DNA of 64,000 bases from Nymphalis io. Its lineage: Eukaryota; Arthropoda; Insecta; Lepidoptera; Nymphalidae. The position numbers and the translations under genes are program-made. The DNA is taken from assembly GCF_905147045.1 (NCBI RefSeq), contig NC_065897.1:2929001-2993000 (forward strand), read 5' to 3'. This document shows, piece after piece, positions 13,119 to 28,100 of the stretch (the stretch's first letter is position 1; the number at the start of each line of letters is the position of its first letter). A model generated the notes under the pieces. That model had not been told where the DNA came from and searched no databases. It saw only the letters and a list, made by a program, of their open reading frames with translations.

Positions 13119-16100
13119 CTGGAAACGCGATAAGTAACCATCTCTTAGAAATTTACTTCAAAATCTTACATAAAAATTACTAGTCCTCTTTATTTAAAAA
13201 CGTTTTGTTTCGTAAGAAGTTCGATATCGAAACCGCATCACATACAGAAGTCTTTGTCAGTCTTTGTCGACTGTCAGTTATTGTTGATTAAGGTCGATTG
13301 TTTGCAATCAATGAATTAAGATAAAATAAAGTCAGTTCTATATTCAAATTAAATTAAAAAATATATATTAGAATGCGTATTTGACGATTGCGGTACAATA
13401 TTTGAAAATGAATTATGAATGAAAGCGAATAATACAAGTCAAATTTCTATTTAAATCACTTATTACTTTCATACCAGGCGACAATAGAATGTTCTTTGGA
13501 GATAACTATTAGAGCGGAACGTATGCTTGTCTTTCGAACTCTGGTTACCCCCACGCATGCCGTATTCATGACAAGAGAATTAGTTATAAAGTAAATATAT
13601 ATAGCGATGTTTTAAAAAAAAACATGTATCCAAAGTCAAATACATTTTTTAAATTCAAAAACGGAATGTGTTCAATTTTTTTTATCAGTAAACAATGACA
13701 GCCGAAGCAAAAAAAGAAAAATAATAACTAGATTATAAAATGCGATACAACACTACGATTACAAAAATATAATACTCAACATTATGATAGCTCACGAAAG
13801 TATTTAAAAGTATAAAAAAAATATAAAAAGCCACCATACGACACCATAATACAAGGCTTATATTACCTTAGTTTCACTGATCGTGAGATAGAATAATAGA
13901 ATGAAAAATTAAGTTGACTTCCATATATATAAAAATATATTTTCACATTCACCGTCCGAACCTGTTTCGGAATAAGATATATTGTTTACTTATACCACTA
14001 ATTTGTCACCCGACCGTTAGTCGACATGAGCGAGTTAAATTTCTTTCAAGAAATGCGTATTTAACTTTGAACCTGAATGAAAGTATCGAAATAAATAACA
14101 ACAAGAATTACCTAAAAAAACTACTGTATACGATAAGTAAATCCGAAACTTTTAAAATGCCATTACATTAAAACAATATGTTGTGTTGTCCACGTTAACA
14201 GGCTGAGGCTTCGCAAGTTCCACGTTCACAACCCGTTCGATCACACACTACTGCACCCAGTGCCATCCAACAGGATTCCAACACTATTCTCATTTATAAT
14301 TTGAAGCCTTATTAATAGAACGATAAGGGTGTACCTGGTCCACGGGGCGGGAGGTCAGCGTACTGCGCGGCGTGACGGGACGACTGCCTAGGACGCGCCA
14401 TTGCGGCAGAGTGGACGAGCGCTGAGGTTCCGCGGCGCACATGGCACCGGCCGCCGTGCCACGCCGCTACCTTTCTACACACGTCACCTACTCGCTGTGC
14501 GGCCCATGCCGTCGTGCTCTACACGGACAGACTCTCCATCTCTATCTTAGTCGCACGATAAAGAAAGAGCGGTGATGGTATCGATCATATCAACATCGTA
14601 AATACAAACGCATACGCTTACCGAATACTTAATTAAAATTGTGACTGCGTTTGAAATTAAGTCGACGAGAAATGAAATATTTTAAAACGATGACGAGAAA
14701 AGTTGAAATAAAAATTGATATAAGAGCAAGCATAAGTCAACATCGTCGCTACTTTATCATTTTGCGGGTATTATCTAAGGTCAGCGAAGAAATATAACGA
14801 TAATATCGATAACTGAATTTCTCTCGATCAATTTGGTCGGAACGAAACATCGACAATTTCAAATTAAGCGATGGTTATAAATATTACAATGACTTGATCG
14901 AAAATCTCTATGAGTCAGAGCCATGATGTCTGACTTCCATAACAGCCACAAGGTCAACGACTTCTCCCGACAAAATGAAATGAGATAACGTCCAACTATA
15001 AAATAATATAAAATTAGTCTAGTCCGCTAAAATAATTAAATCATTATTTACTCAAAAATTACAGACATTTACATTTTAGGATGAAAGATAAAAACATTCA
15101 ATAAACGTAAAACTATGTTTTAGATAAAGTTTTTTTTTTATTATAGATAATATATGTATATATTGAATTGCTGATATATTGAAATTCCGTAGACAGGTAT
15201 AAATGGATAACATATTTATTATTAATGTATCGTGATGTATGTAGGGCTGTCAGATGTTCGGGATTCATCTGGATTCTCCCAACATTTTACATGATCTACC
15301 GACTCCCAACAAAGCCGTCCCGACGAATAGCTCCTCGGAAATTTCTACACGAAATAATAATTTAAAATAAATTGTAAATTGTTTGAATTTATAATCCTTT
15401 TTTAAACTAAAAGTCCAAATTTACGGACTTAGTATTTAAAAAAATACATGAGGCAACCTAAAACTTAAGTGTAATTAAATGCGTTATTTCTCAATAATGT
15501 TGTAGCCTATTCATTTCATAAATAAAGTTTTTTAAACTTATAATAGAATAGATATTTATTTCTTTTGATAATAAAGCCAAAATCCCGACATTTTGTCCAG
15601 TTTTGTTTTGGCAGCCTAAATACTTTTTTATAAAATTATCTCCAAAAATTAACTTCAACATTAACATTCTTCTATGTTTGTCATGCAATCTAAAGACTAA
15701 CTGTTAATTAAATTCACTTGAAAATTATGTATTGGAGAGGCTTTATTTGTTTTATAATAAATATAACTTATTACATAAGATTTTTTTATTTCATGTAGTA
15801 TTTTCGAGCCACGTACTTTAGAAAGTTACTTAATTGTACACCGATATATAATTTATATAATTTACTGGTGGTAGGGCTTTGTGCAAGCCCGTCTGGGTAG
15901 GTACCACCCACTCATCAGATATTCTACCGCAAAACAGCAATACTTGATATTGTTGTGTTCCGGTTTGAAGGGTGAGTGAGCCAGTGTAATTACAGGCACA
16001 AGGGACATAAAATCTTAGTTCCCAAGGTTGGTGGCGCATTGGCTATAAGCGATGGTTGACATTTCTTACAATGCCAATGTCTAAGGGCGTTTGGTGACCA

Positions 16101-19100
16101 CTTACCATCAGGTGGCCCATATGCTCGTCCTACTTCCTATTCTATAAAAAAAAAAAAAAAATTTGTCCGATCAAGTCAATTCCCTTTGTACGAGAAGATA
16201 TTGTATTTACAGGCCAGGCAACTCATCGGACTCTTTTCTAAGTGGTTCTACGTCAAAAAAGTTCATACACCATTTAAAGGATTATAAAATATCCTATTAA
16301 AAAGGTTTTGTATATTTTGTCTCAGTTACACAAGAATAATGCCCAAAGGAAATATATCGTGGTTTTTAATTGAAAACAATTAAGAAATAAATAGTCTTCC
16401 CTGAAATGTGAATTTTATAAAATAGAGAAATAAAAATGTTTTAAATCACATTATTATCTTTTGTTTTGTTCTCAAGTGAACACATGCGCCTTATGAATGA
16501 AGCGCTCCTTCGCTGCGCTTTGAAACTTGTTAACACAAGTTGTGCGTTGACCGTCGAAAGTTTCATGAACATAAACCAGTTCTGTTGTGAACTTGATCGT
16601 TACGTACGGAAATCGAAAGTAATCCTGGAAGTATTTTAAAATACCTACTGCACTCACGAGAAATGGCATTGTTATTAATGTTGGAGTCAGAGTGGCGTAG
16701 GTCAAGTGGCATTCTGCCAACTCGACGAAAATAATGTAAAACATACAGCGAGTACATAATGATATACATAAATCACAGATAAAATAAAATTATATAAAAA
16801 ACGTTGTAATCAAAACTGCTGCGATTACTAAGTTAATATACATAAATACATTTTTTACTGTTTATATTAAAATAAATAATTTACTTTTAATTTGCGTGTA
16901 CCTAGTTATAATCATCACCGAGAATAAAATTAAACAAAATGAAAAACGAAGAATACATTAATCGAGCACAAGTTGGCTTCATTCGGTTGTCGCAATCAAT
17001 CACATGTGTGTGCATCGTTGCCAAAATAAACAGCTAGGCGTATTTTACGCAGACGACAATCATCTTCAAACGCCTCATCGAGTGGAACGGTCAAAGCCGC
17101 TGTATTTTATAGACAGGGTTAGGTAGAGTACAAACAAAGTAATACAGGATCGAAGTGAACATCGTGTGTACGTTAAATCTGATAACAGACAATTTACACA
17201 GAACTGTTAATGAAATGATATCGTGTGGAATAAACTTTATCTAAATTTTATTTAACTCGACGTGACCTTAATATTCCTTGCCCGTTCGTTCATATATGGT
17301 ATATATTTAAGAAATTGCAATTATTTTAGTACATAATGTAATAAGACAAAACAATATTTATATTAATGACTGATAACCGTTTTGATATTATAAACAAACA
17401 GTTAAAAATAATGCATGATATACGGTGCATTATTTGTACAAGATACAATTATAAATTGTATTATTTTTAATAATAACACATTAATTAAAAAACTTACTCA
17501 TTAATTTCAATGCAGATTATAAACAAATGTTGCTTCTAAAGAGATAGTTACGAAATGAATTCGGAATTTATACTCTAAGATATTAGAGGTAAATGCGTGA
17601 CAGGTAAGTCATTTATTACATCATAATAATAATTTAATTGAAATTAACTACTATTCCAATGACCTCAAAACGTTTGATAATTGATAATGTTTATTAGTAT
17701 ATAATTAGTTTATCTTAATTTATTTAATGATCGAACCGTCTTGTAATTTGATAGGAACTGAGATGGTCTTTCGGTTGAACTGTGATGGCCGAGTGATGGT
17801 TCTTTACTGAAAACCGCAGGTTCAAATCTAGTAAGAATCACATATTTTAGATATTATTTTCGGGCTTTTTTTAAAAGATTGAAAAAACCGTGAGAAAACT
17901 TGTATATGAAGGTTACATAACGATACACGTGTATCGGATAAAAGTTCTAGGAGAACACATATAAGTATTCACTAACTGGCACTAAAACATTGTAATGGAA
18001 TAAGCTGTCAGCCTTAAGAGGATGTTCTTTAAGAGGAGAAGATACCATTTACCCAGCTGCGAACTTTACCCAGAACGTCTAGTTAAAAAGATTAACTTTT
18101 TAACTAGACGTTCTGAGTAATTCTTAAATTTCTAATTAAATAAAATTAGATGTAATCTAAGTAACTAATATAGGGAAAATATTGGAAATATATAAATAAA
18201 AAAAAATCGCATAAATTTTTTATCGCGGAAGATAATACATATTCAAATTAAAAGTTAGCTATAAATATTATTTAACTATCACAACCAACCAGACGATTTG
18301 TATAAAGAAGCACTTGACATTATCTGTCTGTTGTTTGTCGAAACGAATAAGTAGAATATGTAAAAGTTTATAATTCAAGTTAATATTACATCAGCTACAT
18401 TTCATTAAAATATCTTTAACCGTTAAAGACTCATTAATCTGCTTCTATCTCAGTTGTGAATAGTGTTGCATTGATCTAAACAGAAATGTTTAATTATAAC
18501 GGCACGGCTTAAGAAATTTTAAACAAAAAATATATTCGTATGAATGCCAGCCGGAATAGGAAACTAACTGAAAGCTGATTCAAAAGGCCGTGTTCAGTAA
18601 GCGTGGTGTCAACAGCGGAATTGAACCGATCGATACATCTGGCGATGCAGTCGACAGCACAAAACCGCTTTACTGCGCTTAATGTATTAACTGCAAAGCA
18701 TTTAATAATACTGAAGACTATTATACTATTGTTCTAGACTTAACAACAGCATTAGTTTTAAAATTCATTTGCATATTTCATTTAATTCTACATAATTCAT
18801 ACTCCCACTGTTTAATTGTTAAAAAATCTATTTTCATCTTAACGAAAAATTTTGAAACTTATCCACACATATGGATAAATACATATGTTGAATTAATCCG
18901 ACACGTGTACGTTTCGATATCTTGCATCAACATTGAGCAAAAGATGAATTACAGACACAAATAAGTCACATGAAAACTGTTGAAACCGCGATCTACGGCG
19001 GAAATCCACGTATTCCAAACATTAAGGGTCCGTTCACACAGACCGGCTCGGAGAGCATCGGCCTGCTTTTTTCTTTTCACACAGACCGGGTCGTATACGC

Positions 19101-22100
19101 TTGGAATTGGCCGGAGCGGAGCCGCCAACTATTTCACATCGACCGGCTGGAAGAGATCTGAAAGCGGGTGCGAGCGAGAAAGAGCACGCAAGCGGAGCCG
19201 GTCGGCTCCTTTTATTACTTCACACGAAGCGCGTTCAGGCATTTTTAATGACAAAAAAGGTGCAAATGCAAAAATAAACTTTACTACAATCACTCAAAAC
19301 ACTGTTTCCAACGTGATAAAAATCTGCTCTCCTCTCCGAGCCGGTCTGTGTGAACGGACCCTAAGAATGATATTGACAAATTACAACTGATCGAGATAGA
19401 ACGTGAAGTTTCTATATTAACATTATGGACAACAAAGAGAATAAACAACACAACAATTAATGTAATTTTCGCAAAAGAAAATGTCGTCAAGAAGATTTCA
19501 AAAGACCGAAATAGCAGTAGTCGAATTAAGCACTCTATAGTAGAAACTGACGGCGATGCGACGCGAACAGTCAAAATGTAAGCTGTAGGAACAGAAATAC
19601 AATGGGAGGCGTGCGAGCGAGGTATAAATATCATTCAGTTAGCTTCCGAATGCCTAGTCTGCTCCGCCGGGACTCGCTGCTAGCTAGCTTCGACTAGTAT
19701 TCGTATAACGTGACGATACCGTCCCGTTTCGAATGGAAATTTGTTAACTACGCGTCCCACTGACCTCGTCATGAAAAAAATCTATAATGTCCCGCTGTGA
19801 CAGAACACGCCACACGTACGGATTCAGGCTCACAATTATTTCAAAAATAAAATTAAACCCGTCATGTTGTATACAAGCATATTTGCATTTCTGAACAAAT
19901 TGGTTACCTAGAACAAAAATTATAGTTAAAAATATATACATAAAATACATATTTTCGTCATCCGGCACTCGGCATCGGCATTCTGATGGAAAAATATAGG
20001 TCAGTAATTTCCTAAATTCTTTATTACGACTCTAACTTCACTTTCTAAACAATATATCTTTTTAAAAACGACAAATGTCTGAATAAATAATTTAACACAA
20101 TTATTACCACATTGGATTTAAAAACCAAATTTGTTTTTAGTATTTTAATAAATATGAATAGTTAATGATACAATTTTTTTGTCAAAGGTACATTTAAATT
20201 TTTTGCAAATTATATTTCATGGATATCTAGGTACTCCAATATCGACAATTCCTCTCCTGCCATCAATTAAATATCTACTGGTACTAATTTATACAGCATC
20301 TTTAAATAACATTTAAGCGGTTTATATAATGACCAATATGTAACGTTCTATAGTTTATTTACTGGTAGTTATTGATAAGTGTGTCCGTACAAAAGTCAGT
20401 AAGATATTAAATGTACACATACCTAATTTGTAACGTTATCAACTACTGCCAATTGTTATACAAATATGCTAGAAAGTATATAGCTGTGATATGTTTTCTA
20501 TTTGTTCCAGAAAAGTGGACGAGCGACTCTGTTTAATAAAAGTAAGTCATCACCGCGTACCCTTCACCTTCTTAAGCTGACATAACCTTTACAAACGGAA
20601 TATAGCTTTATGAAATAATATTGATGTTTGACAGTTGAAAAATTACGGGTGTGTAAAACCCACCCAGGTGGGGCTTATTACAAAGCCCCCCCACCGGGGT
20701 GATGATGATATTACTTTCTTTCCTAATAAAAGCGGCTACTTCTTATAAGGCGCTCGTCCTTCCTGTGAGTGGTCTATTGGGATGATAAGCAATACCTTGT
20801 GTTTTACGGAACTACACTTCCAGAGGATAGTTATATTAAGTAAAATAATTAAAATGGATCTGACGTATGAAAGAATATAACACATTATATTTTTTTATTT
20901 ATTTACATTTATATACTTCGTCTTAAAACTATCAAAACGTAATAACATATTATAATATTATCTGTTTGCATAGTAATAATGACTAAGACAAATTGTACTT
21001 ATTTAAAATTACGAACTTCCTCGTAAAATTGTCATCACAATGTCTGTACAGTGGCACTTCAGCATTGAAATATTATAGCATTCGATATCTATTTGATACT
21101 ATTGAAAACATTTAACAAATATGATATAAAAATAAAGTATTAATAATAATTTTGTCTAGAATAATTAAAACTAAAGGCGATGATACACATCACATGTCTG
21201 TAAGACGGAGTCGCAGTTTGCATGCTAGTTAACGGCATGAGCAAGTAACTAGCACGCTGTGTATGCATTTGCTTCCTTGAATGTCTTTTACTTGCAAGAA
21301 GTATACACAAACTTGAGTAGTATGAGCCAGTCCCACGCTAAATAGAGTACAAATACATAATTTCATGTCGCTACTAGCAACGGAGTGTTTGGCTAAATTA
21401 ATGAGGGAAAAAATAAGAGAAGAGGGAAGCTGTCGCGAACGTTTACACGTACCGATTCTGCAGCTCCCGCGTCTCATACCTCTTATTACATGCTAGTAAA
21501 TTAAGTGTTTTGCAATCTCCTTGCTTGCTAGACACAGACATGCCAGTTAAAGTATACGTACGCGTCATGTGTAGTTCCGCCTCTATTCAATTTCTTATTT
21601 GCTATTGAAATCTTTATTTTTTGCCTTAAAAATGGCCGGTCATCTTGACATCAGAATGAGCGGCCATTTTTAAATAAATTGCTATTTTATTAATATAGAT
21701 CAAAACAAAGGTATAAAAAGTACTAATAGGTAATTTAATACTCGTGATATTTTAACGCTGTTCTGCCACTTTATGCAGTCATTCTGACGCACACAAATTG
21801 TCTTTAGATAAAGATAATGTGGCAGTTTCGTTGTAATTATTTTCGTCATTAGTCGTTTAATAAATACACCAGTAGAAGTAATTAATTATATTATCTTTAT
21901 AATATAATAAATATACGAGATCTTTATAAATTTAATTAAAACAAAATATCATATATTGTTAATTCGATGACAGTCGTTTAGTTCTGTTTTTTTATATAAG
22001 CGCGGGAAAACTATTTTTTTTAACTTTATTACCAAACAATACAACGTTCTGAAACCGATTATATTTTTATTAAAGCAAATACAATATTTTCTATATTTGT

Positions 22101-25100
22101 ATTTATTAAATATATTAAATTAGTTTAAGATATAAATAAATATTTTATATGTTTTCGCTTGATTGACCGGTTTAGTGTCCTTTTTCGAGTATGCCAAGAC
22201 AAATAAACATAAAATTGGTCGGTGGACGATTTGGTCTGCCCCGTTTTATCGACGTACCTACTTTGGAGACCAATATTCAATTATTTCGGACGCAGTGTTT
22301 AGGTTTTTATTATTCCAATGTCCGCAATCAGCTTAAATTTATTCGTATATGTTTTAATTTATCAATAATGAGGTCGATGTCATGATAGAATTTTGTTTTT
22401 TGTAGTTAATTTTTCCATTAATTTTATTAAATATTGGCATAAATATATCTTCCTGTGCTAAAGTTTAGAAATCAACTCTCAATATTTAACACAATGTCAC
22501 AAATCAAGAATAATCACGCATAAGTACCTACCTAGATCAAAAGTCTACCAAGATAATTATGGAATTTTCTGTGACTACCAGCAGAGAGCGATTCTTGCAA
22601 CAACTGGACATGTGTGTTGAACAAATTCGATTTGAGACGAAACGATTTCTGTCGCCTTTCGTACATATTTGGCCACGTGACATGTCAAATACTTATTTAA
22701 TTTCTACACTTTTTCGATGTTTTCTACGGAAGAATTCGTCAATTGATTTGTAGCATGTCCACTGGCTTGATTATCGCCGATTATGCTAGACGATATCTGA
22801 ATGTATGTTTACGTTTCAATAATTTAGCGAACGATGGCCGACAAGCGGGAAGTGGCCCATCTGCAACACACTTTAGGCCCGCTAAACGTTATCTATTTGA
22901 GAACTGTATACGATTATAGATCTTATAAATATGTGGATAAGATTTACAAGATTAAAAAAATTACAAAGGCAAAAATTGTAAGATAATTGAACATTACAAT
23001 TATTTCAATTATGTACTGAAAAAACTATGAATATGTTTTTGCTTCACTTATAATCCTTTTAAATGTCAGGCAACCAAAAAATATATATAATTGAATTTGT
23101 GGTTACGGTTTGTTGGACACAATCACAATTTTATATCCGACGACCAATTACCTTTTTTAACTTATAAATTCCTAATAAGACCTTTTTAGGTTAATTGAAA
23201 TAAATAATGTTTTTATTTACTTCTTGTGGCATCTATTGCATGTTTGCCCTTAACAGTGACCTTGACCTCATATTGAACCACTTGCTAAAGTTCTAAAGCG
23301 ACAACACTTGCCCACTTAAAGACATGCTTAATTAAAATTATAATAGTACGATGGACAAGGTATATAATAACGGTATAGATAATGCAAATAGCCTTGCAGT
23401 GCAATCAGATGTAGCGAAAATGATTGCACTACGCGATGATTTGTTCTTTATACCCTACAGTCCATTTATAGGACGAACATCACAGGGTTATTAAGATAAA
23501 AGCCATTCATCGTATTGGTCAAAAGTTATGTAGAATATACGCCTCGAGATACAGTGTTTAAATATTTAAAGACAAAATTATATTTTTTGCTTTTGAAATA
23601 TTTACTTTGCCTTAATTTTTGTACTGTCGAAGTACACAGTGAAAGTAAAAGCAAACAATAAATTAAGAGCAGGTACATCTTCATTCAATAATTTCAGGCG
23701 AGAATTTTAAAAATATATTATTGTACGTATATTATTAAAATTTTCCATTTTATATTTACATAAATAAGAAAGAAATTGAATCATTTTTATTTTGTATATT
23801 ATTGTGATTCACTTTTTCAACCTTTGGTCATTGATTAATAAAGTCGATATTACATACGAATGCGTTATTTCGAAAAATAAATTTAAAATAATGTAACAAT
23901 GGTACAATTTACTGGTGTTAGGGCTTTGTTCAAGCTCATTTGGGTACCACCAACACATCAGATAGTCTACCACAAAATAGCAATACTTGGTATTGTTGTG
24001 TTCCTGTTTGGAGGGTGAGTGACCCAGTGTAATTACAGGCACAAGGGACATAACATCTCAGTTCCTAAGGTTGTTGGCGCATTGGAGATGTAAGCGATGG
24101 TTAACATTTCTTACAATGCCAATGTCTATGGACGTTGGTGACCACTTACCATCAGGTGGTCCATATGATCCGCCTTCCTATTCTATAAAAAAAAGTCAAG
24201 ATGATGTAAGTACTTCATTACAATGATGAGCATTGTAATGAAGTATTATATTTTATTACGTTTGTTATAATCTACTTTTATATAATTTTTTAAATCGTAA
24301 TGGATTCATTAATAATTAGTGACTATCAGAGCCTTTTCTATCATATTTTTTTGTTTATGGTCACTAAAGTTTACCTTAGTAAATAGTTTATGATTGAACC
24401 TATTTATATATAATAACTAGTTTTACCCACATATAGATAATAATCCTGCGATCACACAAGTCCTTGTTTAATTTATTATAAAAATAGCTTAAGATATTAT
24501 TCAATTTATTATTCAATTGTTCTTGTTTCAAAGATTGCTACATACGTCCTTTTTCTTTCTGACAATCGAAAAGAATAATGTGCGATAAAAAACATCGCAT
24601 CGAACATAATATGGATCGTATTACGATATAAGAAATACAATAATGTCACTGTTGCGCTACAAAAAATACGACAAAGGATAATGAGCCTTACATTGTTCCT
24701 TTACTGACATATATTGTACAAAACGCATTTACCGAGTTAATATATCATGTTTCCATGATGGAGGAAGCCGAAAAACGAAACGGTTGCTTTACCTTCTAAC
24801 GAAGCAACGAAGCATCCATCGAATGATATAAAAAAAGTCTAGCTGACAAACACGATAACACCATCTAATCTGATCTCATCTAATAAGTAATACGCCTACA
24901 CTAAACTGATTTACGAATATCAATTCCAATTAAAAATCCGAATTTTTTTTTGATAAAATATATATTTATCAAAAAATAAATTAAGCTACTTATTAGTAAT
25001 CAAATGTGTAAAAGTATGAATTACGAATAAAAGAGATAAGAGGTCATTATCAACCAATAATCACAGGCCCAATACGATTAAAACCATAAGTACAATGTCG

Positions 25101-28100
25101 TTGAGAATGTTGCTAATTTCATCTTGGCAGATGGCATGCGCTGAGCTGACGGGCAGCCGGCTGCGACTTTATGTCTCGCCACATATCTACCTCAAACGTA
25201 CAAGAAAAAATCAAGGGCCTACCCACATAGCTAACATTCCAATTTCCCTAGCAACATGCTAAAAAAATTTTGGTCGATTCGATGATAAGTAGTTATCAAG
25301 GCTCATTATACATTTCTACATTCGTCCTAGTAACTTTTGCCGTTTCGAAAACAAATCTAAACTGCTCATTCTACATTATATATATATTTTAGTATTAACA
25401 ATGAAAATATGTAAGATATAAAGGCACATTCACATTGTTATTGAATGATTAGAGCATGTAAGTAACATGAAGATGCAGAACAGTATAAATCTAGCGTGCT
25501 TTGTCTATGTCAGATACAGCGACGATTAATTAATCAGTGATCACGGTGACGAGCAACAAATGACAGTGAAGTTAGTGATACAATTAGAACAGTCACGTCG
25601 TGTCTGACAGGTATTATTATTGTCTGAGGTCGATTGTGAAATTGTGAGTAGTGGTGTCAGGTGGAGCGCGGCATGGTGAGCGACGGTCCGCCCGCCAGGA
25701 CTCACCGACACTTATCGATTGCTATTACAGTCATATTGTCGCAGCGAAGTTAACACCGAGCTCACAACACTGTGCTACACAGCGGTCACACAGTCACCCG
25801 TCGAAATTCGCGAAGCACCCTCGGTGCCACAGTATCCGGGCGAACTGCGGTCGAGATGCACCCCGTTCTGTTCGCACTTTGGCTTATATCAGCTAGTCGC
25901 CCGCCTTCACTCACCTTCAGGGTGTAGCCTTTGAGGGTCGAACCAAGCATCTGCAAGAGAGGGCTGCGCGTTAGCGGGTTAGTCGCGACAGAGAGAGAGA
26001 CAAGCGGGCGAAGCGAAGCCTGCACCGACACTTACGTGGGTCGAGAACGCTGCAGAGGGAGGGCCCGGAATCCGCCATGGTGATACTTTACGTAATATTG
26101 GAATTAATCTGGAAGCGGCGGACTGAGCGCGCGCCGCGCCCGACACTCGCGTCGATACTGGCAGCCGCGGCGCAACGCCCCCTCCCTCCACAGTCTCCCG
26201 CCGGCAGCGCATGCGCGCTATCAGTACCGTCACTGCGCACCTTCCACTCCTTGCATGCAGCATCACCTCACCACCACCATACTTCACGCAAGCTTGCAGT
26301 GCTGACATTCCTTAGGCTACCAATTTTATTGTACTATTGACCATAATTTATTTAATTTTTTTACTTGTGAAAAAATTGCCTTTTCAAAGAGCTAAACCAA
26401 GCAGAAATTATCCCGTCACCTCAAAAAAATTATCAATAATATTAATAATATATTATAGAAATAGAGAACACAACACTTACATAAATCATGCAGTTATGAT
26501 TAGTCAGTATTATCGGGAACATAGGTTACAGGTTGCACAGATGAGAAACTTCCTGCTTATTAAGGATAGTTCAGTGTAATATTAATACTATAACTCGTAA
26601 TTCACAGACATAAAAAATAAACCCTCTTATCTCTATCAAACAGTGATCTCAGACGCTGCAGTGCGTTGTAACATCTTTACGCAATCTTGTCATAGTCATG
26701 AGAATTAAAATTTAAAATTATTATTGTATGCAGTTGACCAAACTGGATTATTTTTTTGTTGACCAAAGAGAAAAGAATCAGAACTAATACCATCGAATCA
26801 CAGTACGATATAAAAAAGACAATGATTGGTGTGAATCATCAAATAACTAAGTTCTACACAATTGTGGATCGACCTTGAGATAAATTTAACACGAGAACAT
26901 GACGACGCCAAACTCGCCAAGTTCAAGGATACCGCAGCGTTGTATCGACAGTTGTATCCTTAAAAAAATTTGCTGCAATCAGTTTTAACTTCAAACAAAA
27001 ACCACAGACTCCCATTAAATAATTTCTAAACGGCCAATCTTCATTAAACAGAAATATAATATTTTTACATTTTACATTAAGAATTAACGGATCTATACGA
27101 GATAAATTAATATATAGGTATACATAATGACAAAACACAAAACCAAGTAAAAGAACTGTTTTAGGGTCTTCTTTTTTTGATTTGGTAACGAAATGGTTAA
27201 AGCTTAAAAACAGGTACACCATCCAGGCTAACCGCCAAAGTTGATTCGTATGTCAAGGGTTTTGTCTCGAAAGTCTACGTATAATTTTAAATATCTATGA
27301 ATCAATGACTACCAGAAACGTAGAAAGCCGTAGAAAAGTTTTACCCAAATTAATTCGACGCGTAAAAAATCTTTATTTCGTTTTAATTACATTTATCAAT
27401 CAGGGTTTACTTTTGATAGCTACATTTCGATATATAAGGTTTTTTTTAAACATCTGATCCCAAACTAAGCAGAGCTTGTACTATGGAAACCAGACAACTG
27501 ATATACAACATATACTACTTTTCTTGTGTAAATAAACACTTATATAGATAATTACACCCACACCCGGGACAAACAGACATGTTCATGCACACAAATGTCT
27601 GTCCTGGGTGGGAATCGAACCCACAACCTTCAGCGTGAAAGGCAAGTATCTACCAACCACGCCAACCGGTCCGTCAAAGTTATCAAAATTTTTAAAAATA
27701 GTCGACGTTGGCGCTATGAAATTTACAAGACCAAATTATTATTGTAGAGTTTTTTAAGATCGACGATCAGTTTAAGTACATCGATAATAAGTAGTAAGTG
27801 CACAAGCCATAAGTACAGTTTGTGTAGGCTATAGCCTCGTCACCAGGTGACTCATTGTCCCCCTCATAAATGCGCATAACTACTTTATAGTCTAATTGCG
27901 TCGTATTTTGATATATCTTCCGATATTTCCTATAATATGGACAATATACAAATTTCAAATAGAACCGATTGTATTTAATTTATTTTCTTTCTTTCGGTAA
28001 GAAAGTTTGTAAAACCAATCATGATTTATGACAATACAAAACAAGCCCGAAATAGATTGAAAGCAACTAATCAAACAATGCATTTTCAAACAAATAGCGA

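Noticed and set aside
16472..16744. 90-residue minus-strand frame with a hydrophobic stretch
   Set aside because: No recognisable family, a second overlapping frame is equally open, and there are no splice sites linking it to a neighbour. It may be a transposon remnant, but this cannot be supported.
19612..19700. TATAAATA with a downstream TCAGTT initiator-like motif
   Set aside because: The spacing is only about 14 bases, too short for a TATA-initiator pair, and no exon follows on the plus strand.
22191..22753. Two 64-residue plus-strand frames
   Set aside because: No recognisable motif and no splice context. Possible old transposon debris, but no ends were found.
24936..24976. AT-rich inverted repeat tttttttgata...tatcaaaaaa
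   Set aside because: Low-complexity arms are expected by chance in this composition.
25651..26340. Several overlapping 70-110 residue frames in GC-rich DNA
   Set aside because: Open frames on both strands arise from high GC content. Only the short MADSGP exon has donor and phase support.
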